Source of the DNA: Chenopodium formosanum
Taxonomy: Eukaryota; Streptophyta; Magnoliopsida; Caryophyllales; Amaranthaceae
NCBI GenBank assembly: GCA_024500155.1
Contig: CM044871.1
Span: forward strand, 32,610,728-32,674,727
DNA length: 64,000 nt
Direction of reading: 5' to 3'
The position numbers and the translations under genes were made by a program. How positions within the stretch are numbered: position 1 is the first letter of the stretch; each line of letters begins with the position of its first letter. The notes under the pieces were generated by a model that worked only from the letters and a program-made list of their open reading frames with translations, was not told the origin of the DNA and made no database searches. Shown in pieces: positions 13,770 through 24,200 of this stretch.

Positions 13770-13960
13770 TGTTATGAAAATATTGTGTGGATATACATTA
13801 TCCTCTTTGTATGTTTCTGGAATATTCTAGATTTAGGGATTATTGTTATCTAAGCAAACTCTTCTTATTATATTCTATGTATATATACCCCTATCATATG
13901 GAATAACATACACACATCAATTCTCTCTAAAACTTGATGTTTTCCCTTATTTTCACAACA
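13770..13960 (+). repeat. 3' LTR of degenerate copia
   Basis: Starts TG directly after the purine tract AAGGGGGAG and ends CACAACA. It is the partner of 7243-7431. Confidence 0.8.
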
Positions 13961-14046
13961 AAAACTAGAATATAGAAATTTTGACTTAAAAAAAAATTCC
14001 CATCAAATTTTAAATCATGGCTTATTTGTAGACCTGACAATCCTGA

Positions 14047-15439
14047 TGACAGGGTAAAGTCGTATCCCCTAATCAAAAATAATTACCTAAATCACTAACT
14101 AAGGTAGATAGGGAAGTAGGGTCGAAATCCACAGGGAAACAAGTCTCTTTAATTCTAATTAATTAATATAATCTAAATTATCTAAGTAACCAATATTTTG
14201 AATGTGAATTATATACTACGAAGAATGAGTTTAGGGAGAAAAGAATCAATAATAAGGAAACCTAGGGTCACAGGTTCACCAATAATTAATATTCCGGGAT
14301 AGAACAAAATAATTAATAATTAACAGTGCATAGATAATATGATTAACAGGCTCTCGCAATTTATTAACCAACATAGATCTAACAGGCTCTCGCAATTTAT
14401 TAGACCTAAGTTCCTATTAAAAATAGCCTTTAATATTAAACCAGCATCTGCTCGATTCATCAATTCAATATCGCTAAACATTCACAACCAAATTACATCT
14501 GCTCGATTCATAATCTAATTGCAAAGAATTAAAACAATTCAATAGGAAATAATCATGCAATATCAACAATCAACAATAACAAGCTATCCCTTCATATTAA
14601 TTATGGATTCCCTTAAACCCTAGAATTAAACTACTCACTAATCATCATAACTAATCCAATCAAATAAACAACTAAAAACTTAAACAAGAAAACTATTAAA
14701 ATAGCTGAAATTAGAAAGGGAAGAAATTGTACCAAACAAATCTGGAATTAATGAAGGAATTAAGTACAAGAGTTTAGAGAGAATTCTAGAGAGAGAAAAA
14801 TACTAAGTAGAGAGAGAAAGTCTAAGAGAAAAAGTTAAGAGAAGAAGAAGTCCTAAAATCGTATTACGGAGGAGTATTTATACTCCGTAAAAGAATCCTA
14901 AACTAAAACAAATTAAAACGACGTTAATCGTCTCCTAAATATACATGCGCCCGATCGGGCGCGCCTTTTTTCACCTCTAATAACAATCTCGCGCCCGACC
15001 GGGTGCGTCACCGGGCGCTCCTCCCGCCCGACCGGGCGTGCCTCCGGGCGCTAGCCTTTTTGGCCGGGCGGATCATTTGGGCCACTATTTGGACTTTGAT
15101 TGGGCTCCAATTCTTCGGGTCAATCTGGGTTTCCTCTTTGGGTCTTGAATACTCGGTCCAAATGCCCCGGTATCACCTCTACCGAGCCCTTAATCACCGG
15201 TTCGATGTCTCTAACCGGCCCTGGGCTATAAACTCTGGTCGTGCTTTTCCAATGCTCGTGATTGCTCCTAAATATCTCGGGAAAATACTCCAAAAGCATA
15301 AATCCCTGCAAAAGTCAACCAAATCTACGAAAACACTAGAAAACACCAATTAGTAATAAAAGTGGCTCTAAAGAGCCAAAAACACTACTAATTATGACCA
15401 AGGGACGGGGGTAAAATACTATATAAAATGGATACATCA
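14047..15439 (-). repeat. LARD1 3' LTR
   Basis: TG...CA borders; 1,393 bp. It matches 18458-19870 nearly perfectly but lacks one 20-bp unit of the paired GCCCGATCGGGC palindrome near 14950. Confidence 0.92.
14864..14890 (-). promoter_or_regulatory. LARD1 LTR TATA box enclosed in an inverted repeat
   Basis: TATAAATA (minus strand) lies at 14875-14882, between perfect 8-bp inverted repeats TTACGGAG (14864-14871) and CTCCGTAA (14883-14890). The same arrangement occurs in the other LTR at 19275-19301. Its position suits an LTR promoter. Confidence 0.6.
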
Positions 15440-15452
15440 AACTCCCCCAAGC
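15440..15452 (-). other. Polypurine tract of LARD1
   Basis: On the minus strand GCTTGGGGGAGTT directly precedes the 3' LTR. It fixes the element's orientation. Confidence 0.8.
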
Positions 15453-17003
15453 CAAACCTTTGTTTGTCCCTAAGCAAAGATCTCATCAATGAATAAATAA
15501 ATATGCTTCACCCCTAAAGGTAGAAATCAAGCACAAAAGATCCAGGGTAAATCAAATAAACATGCTTCAAAGTCAACCAATCAAATCCATCAAATTACCT
15601 TTCTTCCCTAACAATTGTCAAACAGAGCAAACCACAAGAGCATATAGAATTCAAGACTAGTGCTTACACACTTGACTCTCATTTATGTGGCGAGTAAAAG
15701 ATGTACTCGATCGCTCTCCAACCACCCCTTTAATGTGAACAATGCCCTCCCAACTCACACTCTCGTGTGTATAAAAACAATGAACGCTCAATCCTACTAG
15801 TCGACTCGAAATATGCCAAATCATAACTTGCATTGATAAGCAACACTTTCACATTCATACAATTCTATGCACAAAGGTCAGAAGGTCTTTAAAGCTTGTA
15901 ATGTAAGGCTAGGGTAAAGGGTAGGATAAATTTGGGAATAAGTGAGAGAAAAGATATGCTTAAAGGAGCCATATCCTAATAAAACCCATGATCAAAATAA
16001 ATAATGATCATACATCTCCTACATAACCAACTCTAACATCAACCAAATATACTCCAATCATAATAAATAAATCCAACTCTTACAATTTCACTCATAAGAT
16101 AATAATAGAGTAATAGAGTGAATAAACAAACTTTATTTTCCAAACTTGAAATTTTTCCATTGAGGCTCAAAATTATTCTTTACAAACCTCCAACTAGAAC
16201 ATTTGAACATTTTTTTCTTTTGAAGTTCGCTTATTTTTTCACATTTTTTTTTCTTTGAACTTCTCTTTTTTTTTTCATAATATCATGCTTTATTTTTTTC
16301 AAGAAAATATAACTCTCAAACTCATCAAAAATAAACATGAACAATCAACAAAACTACTTCTCAAAATCCCACCCAAATTGTGCAAATAAATAGCACACTA
16401 CAAACTCCCTCACCTCACTCACTAATAGCTCCCCCAAGCCAAGATTGGGACTAGTAACCAATGGGGCAAAATAGGCTTGTAATGTGGCTAATAAACAATA
16501 AAAAGTCAAGACAACAACATGAGTAGCAAGAAGGGGACAAATGTATCTACAATATCTGGAGGCGACCTAAAAGAACAAATGCCTTCGTCCTCCACAATGT
16601 GCATAATAATGAATCATATAAATATTACTTATAGTTGCAAACCAATACTCAAATTCATTGACATACCAGGAAAAATGGAACTATCACACATTTCCTAACC
16701 AAATCAACTAGTCAAGCACTATATTCACAAGTAGTTGGACAAAATTGACGCATGTTAAGGTTTCAAGACAATCAAACATCAAATCATGATCAACTAATCC
16801 ACAATGCTTATCATCAAATACTAGGAATCAAAACAATTTTTCTCAAGTAAGGGGCACAGGGAAGCATGATTTACAATTCATTGGAACAAAACTAACCTAA
16901 GAAAGTAATAAAATCTAAACTAAGAAAAAATAAAAATAAAAAGAGAAGAGAGAGAGTGAAAGATGTACCATACGAACACGAGAACCTCCCCCCAAGCTAA
17001 ATC

Positions 17004-17023
17004 AGACAATGTCCTCATTGTCT
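17004..17023 (-). other. Conserved hairpin H2 (AGGA loop) of LARD1
   Basis: Minus-strand reading: 8-nt arms AGACAATG and CATTGTCT around loop AGGA, followed by TTAGCTTGGGG. LARD2 has the same structure with different arm sequence at 61505-61524. Confidence 0.65.
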
Positions 17024-17251
17024 TAAAGGGAAGCTAGTAGTCAAGGTGACTACTCTTCATCATCACCACATCAATGTCACCAAAGCCTCGAGGATTGCAA
17101 TGCATCTCTTTGGAACAAAATTGGGCAAGAAAGAAACAAAGTGTTAGTGGGAAAAAGTTCAAATTTGAGTCAGGTGCACTATTATGATCATAACTTTTTA
17201 TGTATAAATGATAATACAGTGATTCCAATTGTATTGAAAACTAGACTTGAA

Positions 17252-17310
17252 GAGCTTTCCAACGACAGGTCACACGTAAAAATCGGATAAGAAACGCAAA
17301 AGTTATGGCC
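17252..17310 (+). repeat. 59-nt conserved block, LARD1 interior copy
   Basis: Runs from GAGCTTTCCAACGA to AGTTATGGCC. It is opposite in direction to LARD1 itself. Blocks of identical length are at 42782-42840, 56980-57038 and 62819-62877. Confidence 0.7.
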
Positions 17311-17340
17311 TGTCGACGTAGTTTGCTGACGCGTACGCGC

Positions 17341-17371
17341 GCCCGATCGGGCGAGATCTGCCCGATCGGGC
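17341..17371. repeat. Paired GCCCGATCGGGC palindromes
   Basis: Two perfect 12-bp palindromes at 17341-17352 and 17360-17371, 19 bp start to start, 30 bases after the 59-nt block. Confidence 0.8.
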
Positions 17372-17585
17372 CCGTGCTACTGATTTGACGGGGCAGCTTG
17401 CTGCTGCTAATTGCCCCGGGATTCCTTTAGCCCTTCGATCTTTTCTCAACTTTTCTAGTATCTCTGCACAAAATCACACTCCCACAAATATAAGATATAC
17501 TCTCCTCTACCTCTCTAAAACAAAACAAAAAGAAAACACACAAACAAATAAATAAATAAAAAACTAAATAAAAAACAACAAAATA

Positions 17586-17599
17586 CGGGTTGCCTCCCG
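17586..17599 (-). other. Conserved hairpin H1 (GGG-AGGCAA-CCC) of LARD1
   Basis: Minus-strand CGGG, loop AGGCAA, CCCG, located 46 bases past the stop codon of the LARD1 reading frame. LARD2 has the same stem with loop AAGTAA at 60138-60151. Confidence 0.6.
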
Positions 17600-17644
17600 C
17601 AAAGCGCTAGTTTATCAAGGTCCCGCTCGACCATACTCCTTCTC

Positions 17645-18310
17645 TCAATCGGAAGAATTCAATGCCTTGAGTAACTTATCAAACGCTCCTGCAAACATTT
17701 CATTAAGCACTATATAGGGCTTAATAGCAAGCACATTTAACCCTACAAAGAAAAAGTTAGGAGCACATAAAGAGAACTCAAGGTAGAAAGAAAAATCAAA
17801 AGAGGGAGATGAAAATACACCACAACCTTCTACTTCCTCCGCTAAAAATTTAGAATTAATAGAACGAACATGGAGGTAATCATTGTCTTTATCATCCAAT
17901 AATGACTTGAAAATTTCACCCTTACGAATAACCTCATCATCAACAAAGGAATTTTCAACCACCGTTTCTACAACTAATGATTTTTCAATAACCGATTCGT
18001 CAACCAATGATTTTTCAACCACAAATTCTATAACCGACGATTCTTCATCCTCAATAACATTCATATTATTATTATAGTGTCCGTAGACTTTTTCATCAAG
18101 ATCTTTCCAATAACTTTCATTAGCAACTAATCGTTTCCGAATATGATCATATGTATATGGAAAGACTCTAAAATCATCCGGAGCACGCACAAAAAACTCA
18201 CTATAAGGGCATTCAGGATTTTCATGACAAAGACGTTGACAACTACAGTAGTTAGGTGCTGCATAAAAATTATTTAATTCTTGTAGTGACATAAGCATGG
18301 ATATTTTCAA
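17645..18310 (-). CDS. LARD1 protein of unknown function (221 aa)
   Basis: This is the only sizeable sense frame in LARD1, starting about 120 bases after the primer-binding site. The N-terminal part has a Cys-rich stretch (NYCSCQRLCHENPECPY, about residues 20-36). The middle carries a diverged acidic repeat (residues about 90-130, variants of VVEKSLVDESVIEKS). The C-terminus reads AFDKLLKALN, which recurs as AFDKLLRALN at the end of the LARD2 frame; both are followed by hairpin H1. I see no capsid, protease or RT motif. By position it may be a gag remnant or replacement. It is intact, and the element is young, so it may be expressed. Function unknown. Confidence 0.55.
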   Translation of the reverse strand: MKISMLMSLQELNNFYAAPNYCSCQRLCHENPECPYSEFFVRAPDDFRVFPYTYDHIRKRLVANESYWKDLDEKVYGHYNNNMNVIEDEESSVIEFVVEKSLVDESVIEKSLVVETVVENSFVDDEVIRKGEIFKSLLDDKDNDYLHVRSINSKFLAEEVEGCGVFSSPSFDFSFYLEFSLCAPNFFFVGLNVLAIKPYIVLNEMFAGAFDKLLKALNSSD

Positions 18311-18429
18311 CTCATAAAAAAAATAAAATTAAAAATTAAAAAAAAAAAATAAAAAAAAAATAATAATAATAATAAAAAACAAATTAAAAATAATCTAGAC
18401 TCTAATAATAATTAGAAATAAAAATAAAA

Positions 18430-18457
18430 CCGTTTCCCCGGCAACGGCGCCAAATTT
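18430..18457 (-). other. Primer-binding site of LARD1
   Basis: Minus-strand TGGCGCCGTTGCCGGGGA sits next to the 5' LTR. This is the primer site I associate with Athila/Tat-type plant gypsy elements (tRNA-Asp type, from memory). Confidence 0.8.
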
Positions 18458-19870
18458 TGACAGGGTAAAGTCGTATCCCCTAATCAAAAATAATTACCTA
18501 AATCACTAACTAAGGTAGATAGGGAAGTAGGGTCGAAATCCACAGGGAAACAAGTCTCTTTAATTCTAATTAATTAATATAATCTAAATTATCTAAGTAA
18601 CCAATATTTTGAATGTGAATTATATACTACGAAGAATGAGTTTAGGGAGAAAAGAATCAATAATAAGGAAACCTAGGGTCACAGGTTCACCAATAATTAA
18701 TATTCCGGGATAGAACAAAATAATTAATAATTAACAGTGCATAGATAATATGATTAACAGGCTCTCGCAATTTATTAACCAACATAGATCTAACAGGCTC
18801 TCGCAATTTATTAGACCTAAGTTCCTATTAAAAATAGCCTTTAATATTAAATCAGCATCTGCTCGATTCATCAATTCAATATCGCTAAACATTCACAACC
18901 AAATTACATCTGCTCGATTCATAATCTAATTGCAAAGAATTAAAACAATTCAATAGGAAATAATCATGCAATATCAACAATCAACAATAACAAGCTATCC
19001 CTTCATATTAATTATGGATTCCCTTAAACCCTAGAATTAAACTACTCACTAATCATCATAACTAATCCAATCAAATAAACAACTAAAAACTTAAACAAGA
19101 AAACTATTAAAATAGCTGAAATTAGAAAGGGAAGAAATTGTACCAAACAAATCTGGAATTAATGAAGGAATTAAGTACAAGAGTTTAGAGAGAATTCTAG
19201 AGAGAGAAAAATACTAAGTAGAGAGAGAAAGTCTAAGAGAAAAAGTTAAGAGAAGAAGAAGTCCTAAAATCGTATTACGGAGGAGTATTTATACTCCGTA
19301 AAAGAATCCTAAACTAAAACAAATTAAAACGACGTTAATCGTCTCCTAAATATACACGCGCCCGATCGGGCGAGGCACCGCCCGATCGGGCGCGCCTTTT
19401 TTCACCTCTAATAACAATCTCGCGCCCGACCAGGTGCGTCACCGGGCGCTCCTCCCGCCCGACCGGGCGTGCCTCCGGGCGCTAGCCTTTTTGGCCGGGC
19501 GGATCATTTGGGCCACTATTTGGACTTTGATTGGGCTCCAATTCTTCGGGTCAATCTGGGTTTCCTCTTTGGGTCTTGAATACTCGGTCCAAATGCCCCG
19601 GTATCACCTCTACCGAGCCCTTAATCACCGGTTCGATGTCTCTAACCGGCCCTGGGCTATAAACTCTGGTCGTGCTTTTCCAATGCTCGTGATTGCTCCT
19701 AAATATCTCGGGAAAATACTCCAAAAGCATAAATCCCTGCAAAAGTCAACCAAATCTACGAAAACACTAGAAAACACCAATTAGTAATAAAAGTGGCTCT
19801 AAAGAGCCAAAAACACTACTAATTATGACCAAGGGACGGGGGTAAAATACTATATAAAATGGATACATCA
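18458..19870 (-). repeat. LARD1 5' LTR
   Basis: TG...CA borders; 1,413 bp. It carries the intact palindrome pair at 19360-19371 and 19380-19391. Confidence 0.92.
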
Positions 19871-21111
19871 CCTGACTCGACTTGAATGATTCTACTCAAA
19901 TGACTCAAGTCATTGACCTGAAAAAAGCCCGAACTTGAATATACTCGACTCGACCTGAACACGACTCGATATGGACTTAACCTAAATATGACCCGATGCC
20001 CGAAATAACCCGACTCAAAATTGACCCGACCCGTAGTGGCCCGAATTGATGGATCCAAAGTTGACCCGACCCGAAATAATACAACTCGAAATGACCTGAT
20101 CTAAATTGACCCGATAGTTACTCACATTTAAAAAAAAATGAAATTTACTTTAGTTTCTATTATAATAGTATATTACTCATTTTTTTTAAACAAATCAATT
20201 CATTAATAAAAAGTTGTCCGCATGTACAAATAAAATCAAAATTAACTAATACATAAAATTCAATCAAATTAAGGTTTCCTTCATCAAAGCTACAATAGTT
20301 GAAAAGATCATGTAGTGTGATACATATCTCCCATACATTGATGGAATATATAACCTTTCCGGAGAGACATTCTATTGATTTGCTGTAGCCGTAAGGATGA
20401 TTTTCATTTGATTTGCTTAAACGCATTTGAAAACTTGACAACCGTTGCGACCCCAAACAAATATTCACAAACGAATTAACAATAGGGCAAAAGATGATTA
20501 CCTTTTTTTTATAAACCCTACACAAAAAAAGCCTAAACATAAACAAACAACTAATCTAATAAAAACTAATTACTCTACCATAGGCAGACACTCTATCATA
20601 GAGAGACAGACAAATATCTATACTACTCATGTAGATGTATTGAAACCTAAATTGCAAAACTAAAGAAAATTAAGGAAAAAAAAAATCAAAAATAGTTAAA
20701 TTTTTGAAGAAATAAGACTATTTCTTGCCTAAACAACCAGGATTTTGAAGAAACCCTAAAAGAGAGGCGATAGTCATTTTGCAGTACATTGTTATTATAA
20801 AAGTTACACTTATTTTTGAAATAAGAGGGAATTTTCCCACAAAATTTTTAACTGAATTTATTTTTTGTGACTCGACCCAAACTTGACCCGAACTGACCTA
20901 ACTCAACCCGTAGTCTTGAAAATTGACTGGACCCGAACTTGATCTGAAGTGTCGAACTGAAACCTGAATTAACCCGACCTGAATATTATCTGACCTAAAA
21001 GTGGCCCAACCCGAACCTGACCTGAATGACGTATTTTCCAATGTCACGCCATATAGGCGACAGTTACGCGTAAACTTGTCACGTTAGGTAACATGTCAAC
21101 GATAAAAGATA

Positions 21112-21332
21112 TTTCCTCCGTTTTTTCAATTGTCACTATTTGACTTTTACAATATGCACAAAACTACATTTTGACTAGCTTTTATGAATTGTAAATCATC
21201 TCAATGTATATATTATTTATATCAACTTTTTATAATTTTTACAATGTTGATAATTAGATATATTTATCGTTAAAATTGTGCGTTGCCAAGCGTAATAAAA
21301 GAAAGATGTCGATTAAAAAAGAAAGAAGGAAG
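21112..21332. mobile_element. Stowaway-like MITE
   Basis: The left end TTTCCTCCGTTTTTTCAATT and the degraded right end (read inward, CTTCCTTCTTTCTTTTTTAA) resemble Stowaway/Mariner inverted repeats. Both sides carry the TA dinucleotide expected as target duplication (21110-21111 and 21333-21334). About 220 bp, AT-rich, no coding. Confidence 0.55.
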
Positions 21333-21334
21333 TA

Positions 21335-21988
21335 TATTTTTTAGAATAATAGATTATTTTAGAGTTTTATATTTGTTAAAATTTTAATCTTATAGAGTAA
21401 TCCTTTAATATACTTATTTAGTAACCCTTAAATAACAAAGAAATCCCTTACACCGATAGGATAACCCCTATATTACCAACTAGGTAACTTCTATAACCAT
21501 AACAGAGTAACCTTTGCAACATCAACTGAGTAGTAGTTGTTTTGGGTGTTTTTTGGTCCCTCGGGAGAGTTACGTCACCAAAACTGGTCCGACGCGATTC
21601 GTACCTGCAAAACATGGAGACTCCAGTTGATAGGAGCTCCGCCTCCGACAATCAAGTAAGTATTGGTCGTAGAAGATGAACAGGTGCGGAAAAGGTAAAG
21701 ATGAGATTTTCTAGGATTCCGAGATCAAGTGTTTTTCTCTGATGTGAGAGAGTGTAGGGCTGTTGTAATAAATAAATGTGTCCTAAAAATGGGTGAAATC
21801 TCCCTAGTTATAGGGTCATTGGAATACGTCCTCATTAGGTCATTCTGAGCTAATGCGCTGCGCTGTTTTGCGGCTTTTTCGGTAATTGGGTCTTGAAGGC
21901 CGTAATTCCATCTATCATCTGAGGCTGACACGCGTCAGCTAGTGGGTGGCCCATGTTGAACCTGCCCATGGTTGACACGTATCCCTCT
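21335..21988. other. Unassigned sequence left of the gypsy pol
   Basis: No gene recognised. The GC-richer half (21530-21980) looks like part of an LTR or leader of some retroelement, but I see no second copy, borders or primer site. It abuts the 5' truncated gypsy pol. Confidence 0.35.
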
Positions 21989-22170
21989 CTAATGAATGAA
22001 CGAGAACAAAAGAACCCTATCATTGAAGAAACTGAAAAAGTCAATATAGGAACCAATGAAAACAAAAGAGAATGAATTGGTTGAACTAATGAATGAACGA
22101 GAACAAAAGAACCCTATCATTGAAGAAACTGAAAAAGTCAATATAAGAACCAATGAAAAAAAAAGAGAAG
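21989..22170 (+). repeat. 97-bp tandem duplication at the pol start
   Basis: The stretch beginning CTAATGAATGAACGAGAAC occurs at 21989 and again at 22086. The 97-bp period is not a multiple of three, so the duplication shifts the frame. Confidence 0.85.
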
Positions 22171-22750
22171 TCAAAAGTGGCTTAACTCTAAATCCGGAAA
22201 AGCGATCGACCCTCATATCGACGCTAAAAGAATTCGAACACGTGTTCTCTTGGTCATACAAGGACATACCTGGAATAGATAGGGAAATCGCGGAACATAT
22301 TATTCCCTTGAACCCTACCTCTAAACCAGTAAAACTAAAACTTCGACGAATGAAACCTGAAGTCGCATTAAAAATAAAAGAAGAAGTACATAAACAATTG
22401 GACGCATGTTTTATTCGCGTATTTAATTACCCAGAATAGGTGGCGAACATCGTCCCAGTCCCCAAAAAGGATGGACGAGTTCGCATGTGTGTCGATTTTA
22501 GGGACCTTAATAAGGCTAGCCCTAAAGACGATTTTCCTCTACCACATATTGATATATTGGTAGATAACACGACTGAACATGCGATGTTATCCTTTATGGA
22601 TGGATACGCAGGTTACAACCAAATTTTAATGGCAAAAGAAGACGAAGAAAAGACATGATTTATTACCCCTTGGGGTACATATTGCTACAAAGTCATGCCA
22701 TTTGGTTTAAAAAATGCAGGAGCTACGTACCAATGAACAGTTATGACTCT

Positions 22751-24200
22751 TGATGTGTCTAATTTATATAGTATTTTACCCCCGTCCCTTGGTCATAATT
22801 AGTAGTGTTTTTGGCTCTTTAGAGCCACTTTTATTACTAATTGGTGTTTTCTAGCGTTTCTGTAGTTTTGCTTGAGTTTTGTAGGAAATTGCACTTTTGG
22901 AGCAATTTCCCGGGTTTTCATGGAGCAACTACAGACATTGGAGAAGCACGACCGTTTTTGAAGCCCAAGGCCGGTTAGAGTCATCAAGCCGGTGATTAAG
23001 GGCTAGGTATATGTGATACCGGGGCATTGGGACCAAGTATTCAAGACCCGAAGAGGAAATCCGGATTGGGCCGAAGTATCAAGCCCAATCGAAGACAAAG
23101 CCTCGAGGTGGAACCGGGCCCGATCGGGCAAGCATACGCTCAATCGGGCGGGCGCGCAAGTATGTGCTGCTAGCAAGGCGCGCCCGATCGGGTGAGCATT
23201 AGCTCGATCGGGTGCGGCTTCTTAGAACAGGATGCGAAGAAAAAGGCGGGCCCGATCGGGCGGCCCTTCGCCTGATCGGGCGCGTGTTTCTGGAGCAACA
23301 AATTCGCTGAATTTTTAGTTTTTAATTGGGAGTGTTTTTAGAGTTGTTTAAGTATGGTTTAGTACTATATTTTTGATTTACCTCTTTTCTTAGACTTTCT
23401 CTCTCTACTTAGATTATTTCTCTCTCTAGATCGATTTCTCTCAACTTTACTCTTATTCTTTACTCAACTTTGTAGTTTCATCGATTTTGGTAACAATTTC
23501 TTCTTTATTAATTTCAGCAATTTTATTCCTTTATTCCCTTATGACTTGTTTAATTGCTTTATTTAGTTTAGATTTAATTATGTGTGAGTAGTTTTATTTC
23601 TAGAGTTTATGGGGATCCATTAAATAATATGAAGGGGTAGTTTATGATTGTTGATTGTCAATGCTTAATTATTTTCCTATTTATTGATTTAATGCTTTGC
23701 AATTAGATTAGGGATGGTTCAATTGTATGAGTTTAGCAATATTGATTCGAGATTCGAGAGATGAGAATTGATGTTTAGGCTTAGTTTCAATAGGCGGACT
23801 AATTTATAGATGGTTAAGTCGAGATTCGAGAGATGAGATTTAATGCCGGTAAATTAACTCTGTGATTGTAATACGTAGCGAAAGCCCTTTATGATCTGAT
23901 TAATTGATGCATTGATGATTGGTTGTTATGTTTTACCCTGGAATATTGTTTATTGGTGAACCTATGCCCTAGGCTTTATTTCATTGATTTTCTTCCTACT
24001 TTTATTCCTTCCCACTTTTGCTCTTAGTAGTTTAGTTCCCTTTTATAATAACAATTTGGTTACTTGATAATTATATTATTTTGATTAATTAGGAATAAAT
24101 TAACTCGTTTCCCTGTGGTTCGACCCTTCTTCCCTATTTACATAGTTAGTGGATTTAGGTTTTATTATTTTGATTGGGTGATTACGACTTGAGCCTGTCA
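22751..24200 (+). mobile_element. Solo LTR of the LARD1 family
   Basis: TG...CA unit of 1,450 bp flanked by a perfect 5-bp duplication ACTCT (22746-22750 and 24201-24205). Its start closely matches the LARD1 LTR read on the minus strand (TATAGTATTTTACCCCCGTC...). No internal sequence remains, so the element was lost by LTR-LTR recombination. It interrupts gypsy pol between ATYQ..VMT and the YVDD box. It is much more diverged from LARD1 than the LARD1 LTRs are from each other. Confidence 0.9.
23118..23281. repeat. Three palindrome pairs in the solo LTR
   Basis: Copies of the GCCCGATCGGGC-type 12-mer start at 23118/23138, 23182/23202 and 23250/23270, so each pair is exactly 20 bp start to start. 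The pairs themselves recur every 64-68 bp. In each pair the first copy is the better palindrome. Confidence 0.85.

Larger units (their letters stand above)
7243..13960 (+). mobile_element. Degenerate Ty1/copia LTR retrotransposon
   Basis: Two matching LTRs (7243-7431 and 13770-13960) flank about 6.3 kb. A GTTATCAGCACC primer-site-like stretch follows the left LTR at 7433-7444, and a purine tract AAGGGGGAG precedes the right LTR at 13761-13769. The interior has no open frame longer than about 100 codons. Traces remain, such as a LGHLG-like motif near 11205, reminiscent of the copia pre-integrase region, and the typical 3' stretch ending in purine-rich repeats at 13560-13770. A clear 5-bp duplication is not visible (AAAAG versus AAAAC). 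The LTRs differ at many places, so this is an old insertion. Confidence 0.75.
15453..17584 (-). other. Long non-coding 3' region of LARD1
   Basis: No open frame of note. It contains two further CTTGGGG-type purine tracts (minus strand; near 16433 and 16988), the hairpin at 17004-17023, a plus-oriented 59-nt conserved block (17252-17310), and a GCCCGATCGGGC palindrome pair (17341-17371). Confidence 0.6.
14047..19870 (-). mobile_element. LARD1: young non-autonomous Ty3/gypsy-derived element
   Basis: Two LTRs (14047-15439, 18458-19870) are flanked by a perfect 5-bp duplication CCTGA (14042-14046 and 19871-19875). Orientation is minus: the primer-binding site lies just inside the right LTR (18430-18456) and the purine tract just inside the left one (15440-15452). 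Apart from a 20-bp length difference I see only about three substitutions between the LTRs, so insertion was recent. The 3-kb interior encodes one unrecognised frame and no protease, RT or integrase, so it must depend on enzymes from a relative. The primer site and hairpins shared with LARD2 place it near Athila/Tat. Confidence 0.9.
14029..21050. mobile_element. GACCCGA-rich non-autonomous hAT-like element, split by LARD1
   Basis: The left end TAGACCTGACAA at 14029 resembles the hAT terminus of the element at 2975-4049 (TAGGGCTGGCAA). After the LARD1 insertion the sequence continues (19871-20130) as dense GACTCGA/GACCCGA words. An AT-rich core and a second GACCCGA cluster follow (20865-21040). 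This is the same architecture as the 2975-4049 element. The right terminus and a target duplication are not recognisable, so the right border is approximate. Confidence 0.5.

Noticed and set aside
15003..15353. A 116-codon frame, identical again at 19434-19784
   Set aside because: It lies wholly inside the two LARD1 LTRs, antisense to the element; the duplication is the LTR pair, not a gene pair.
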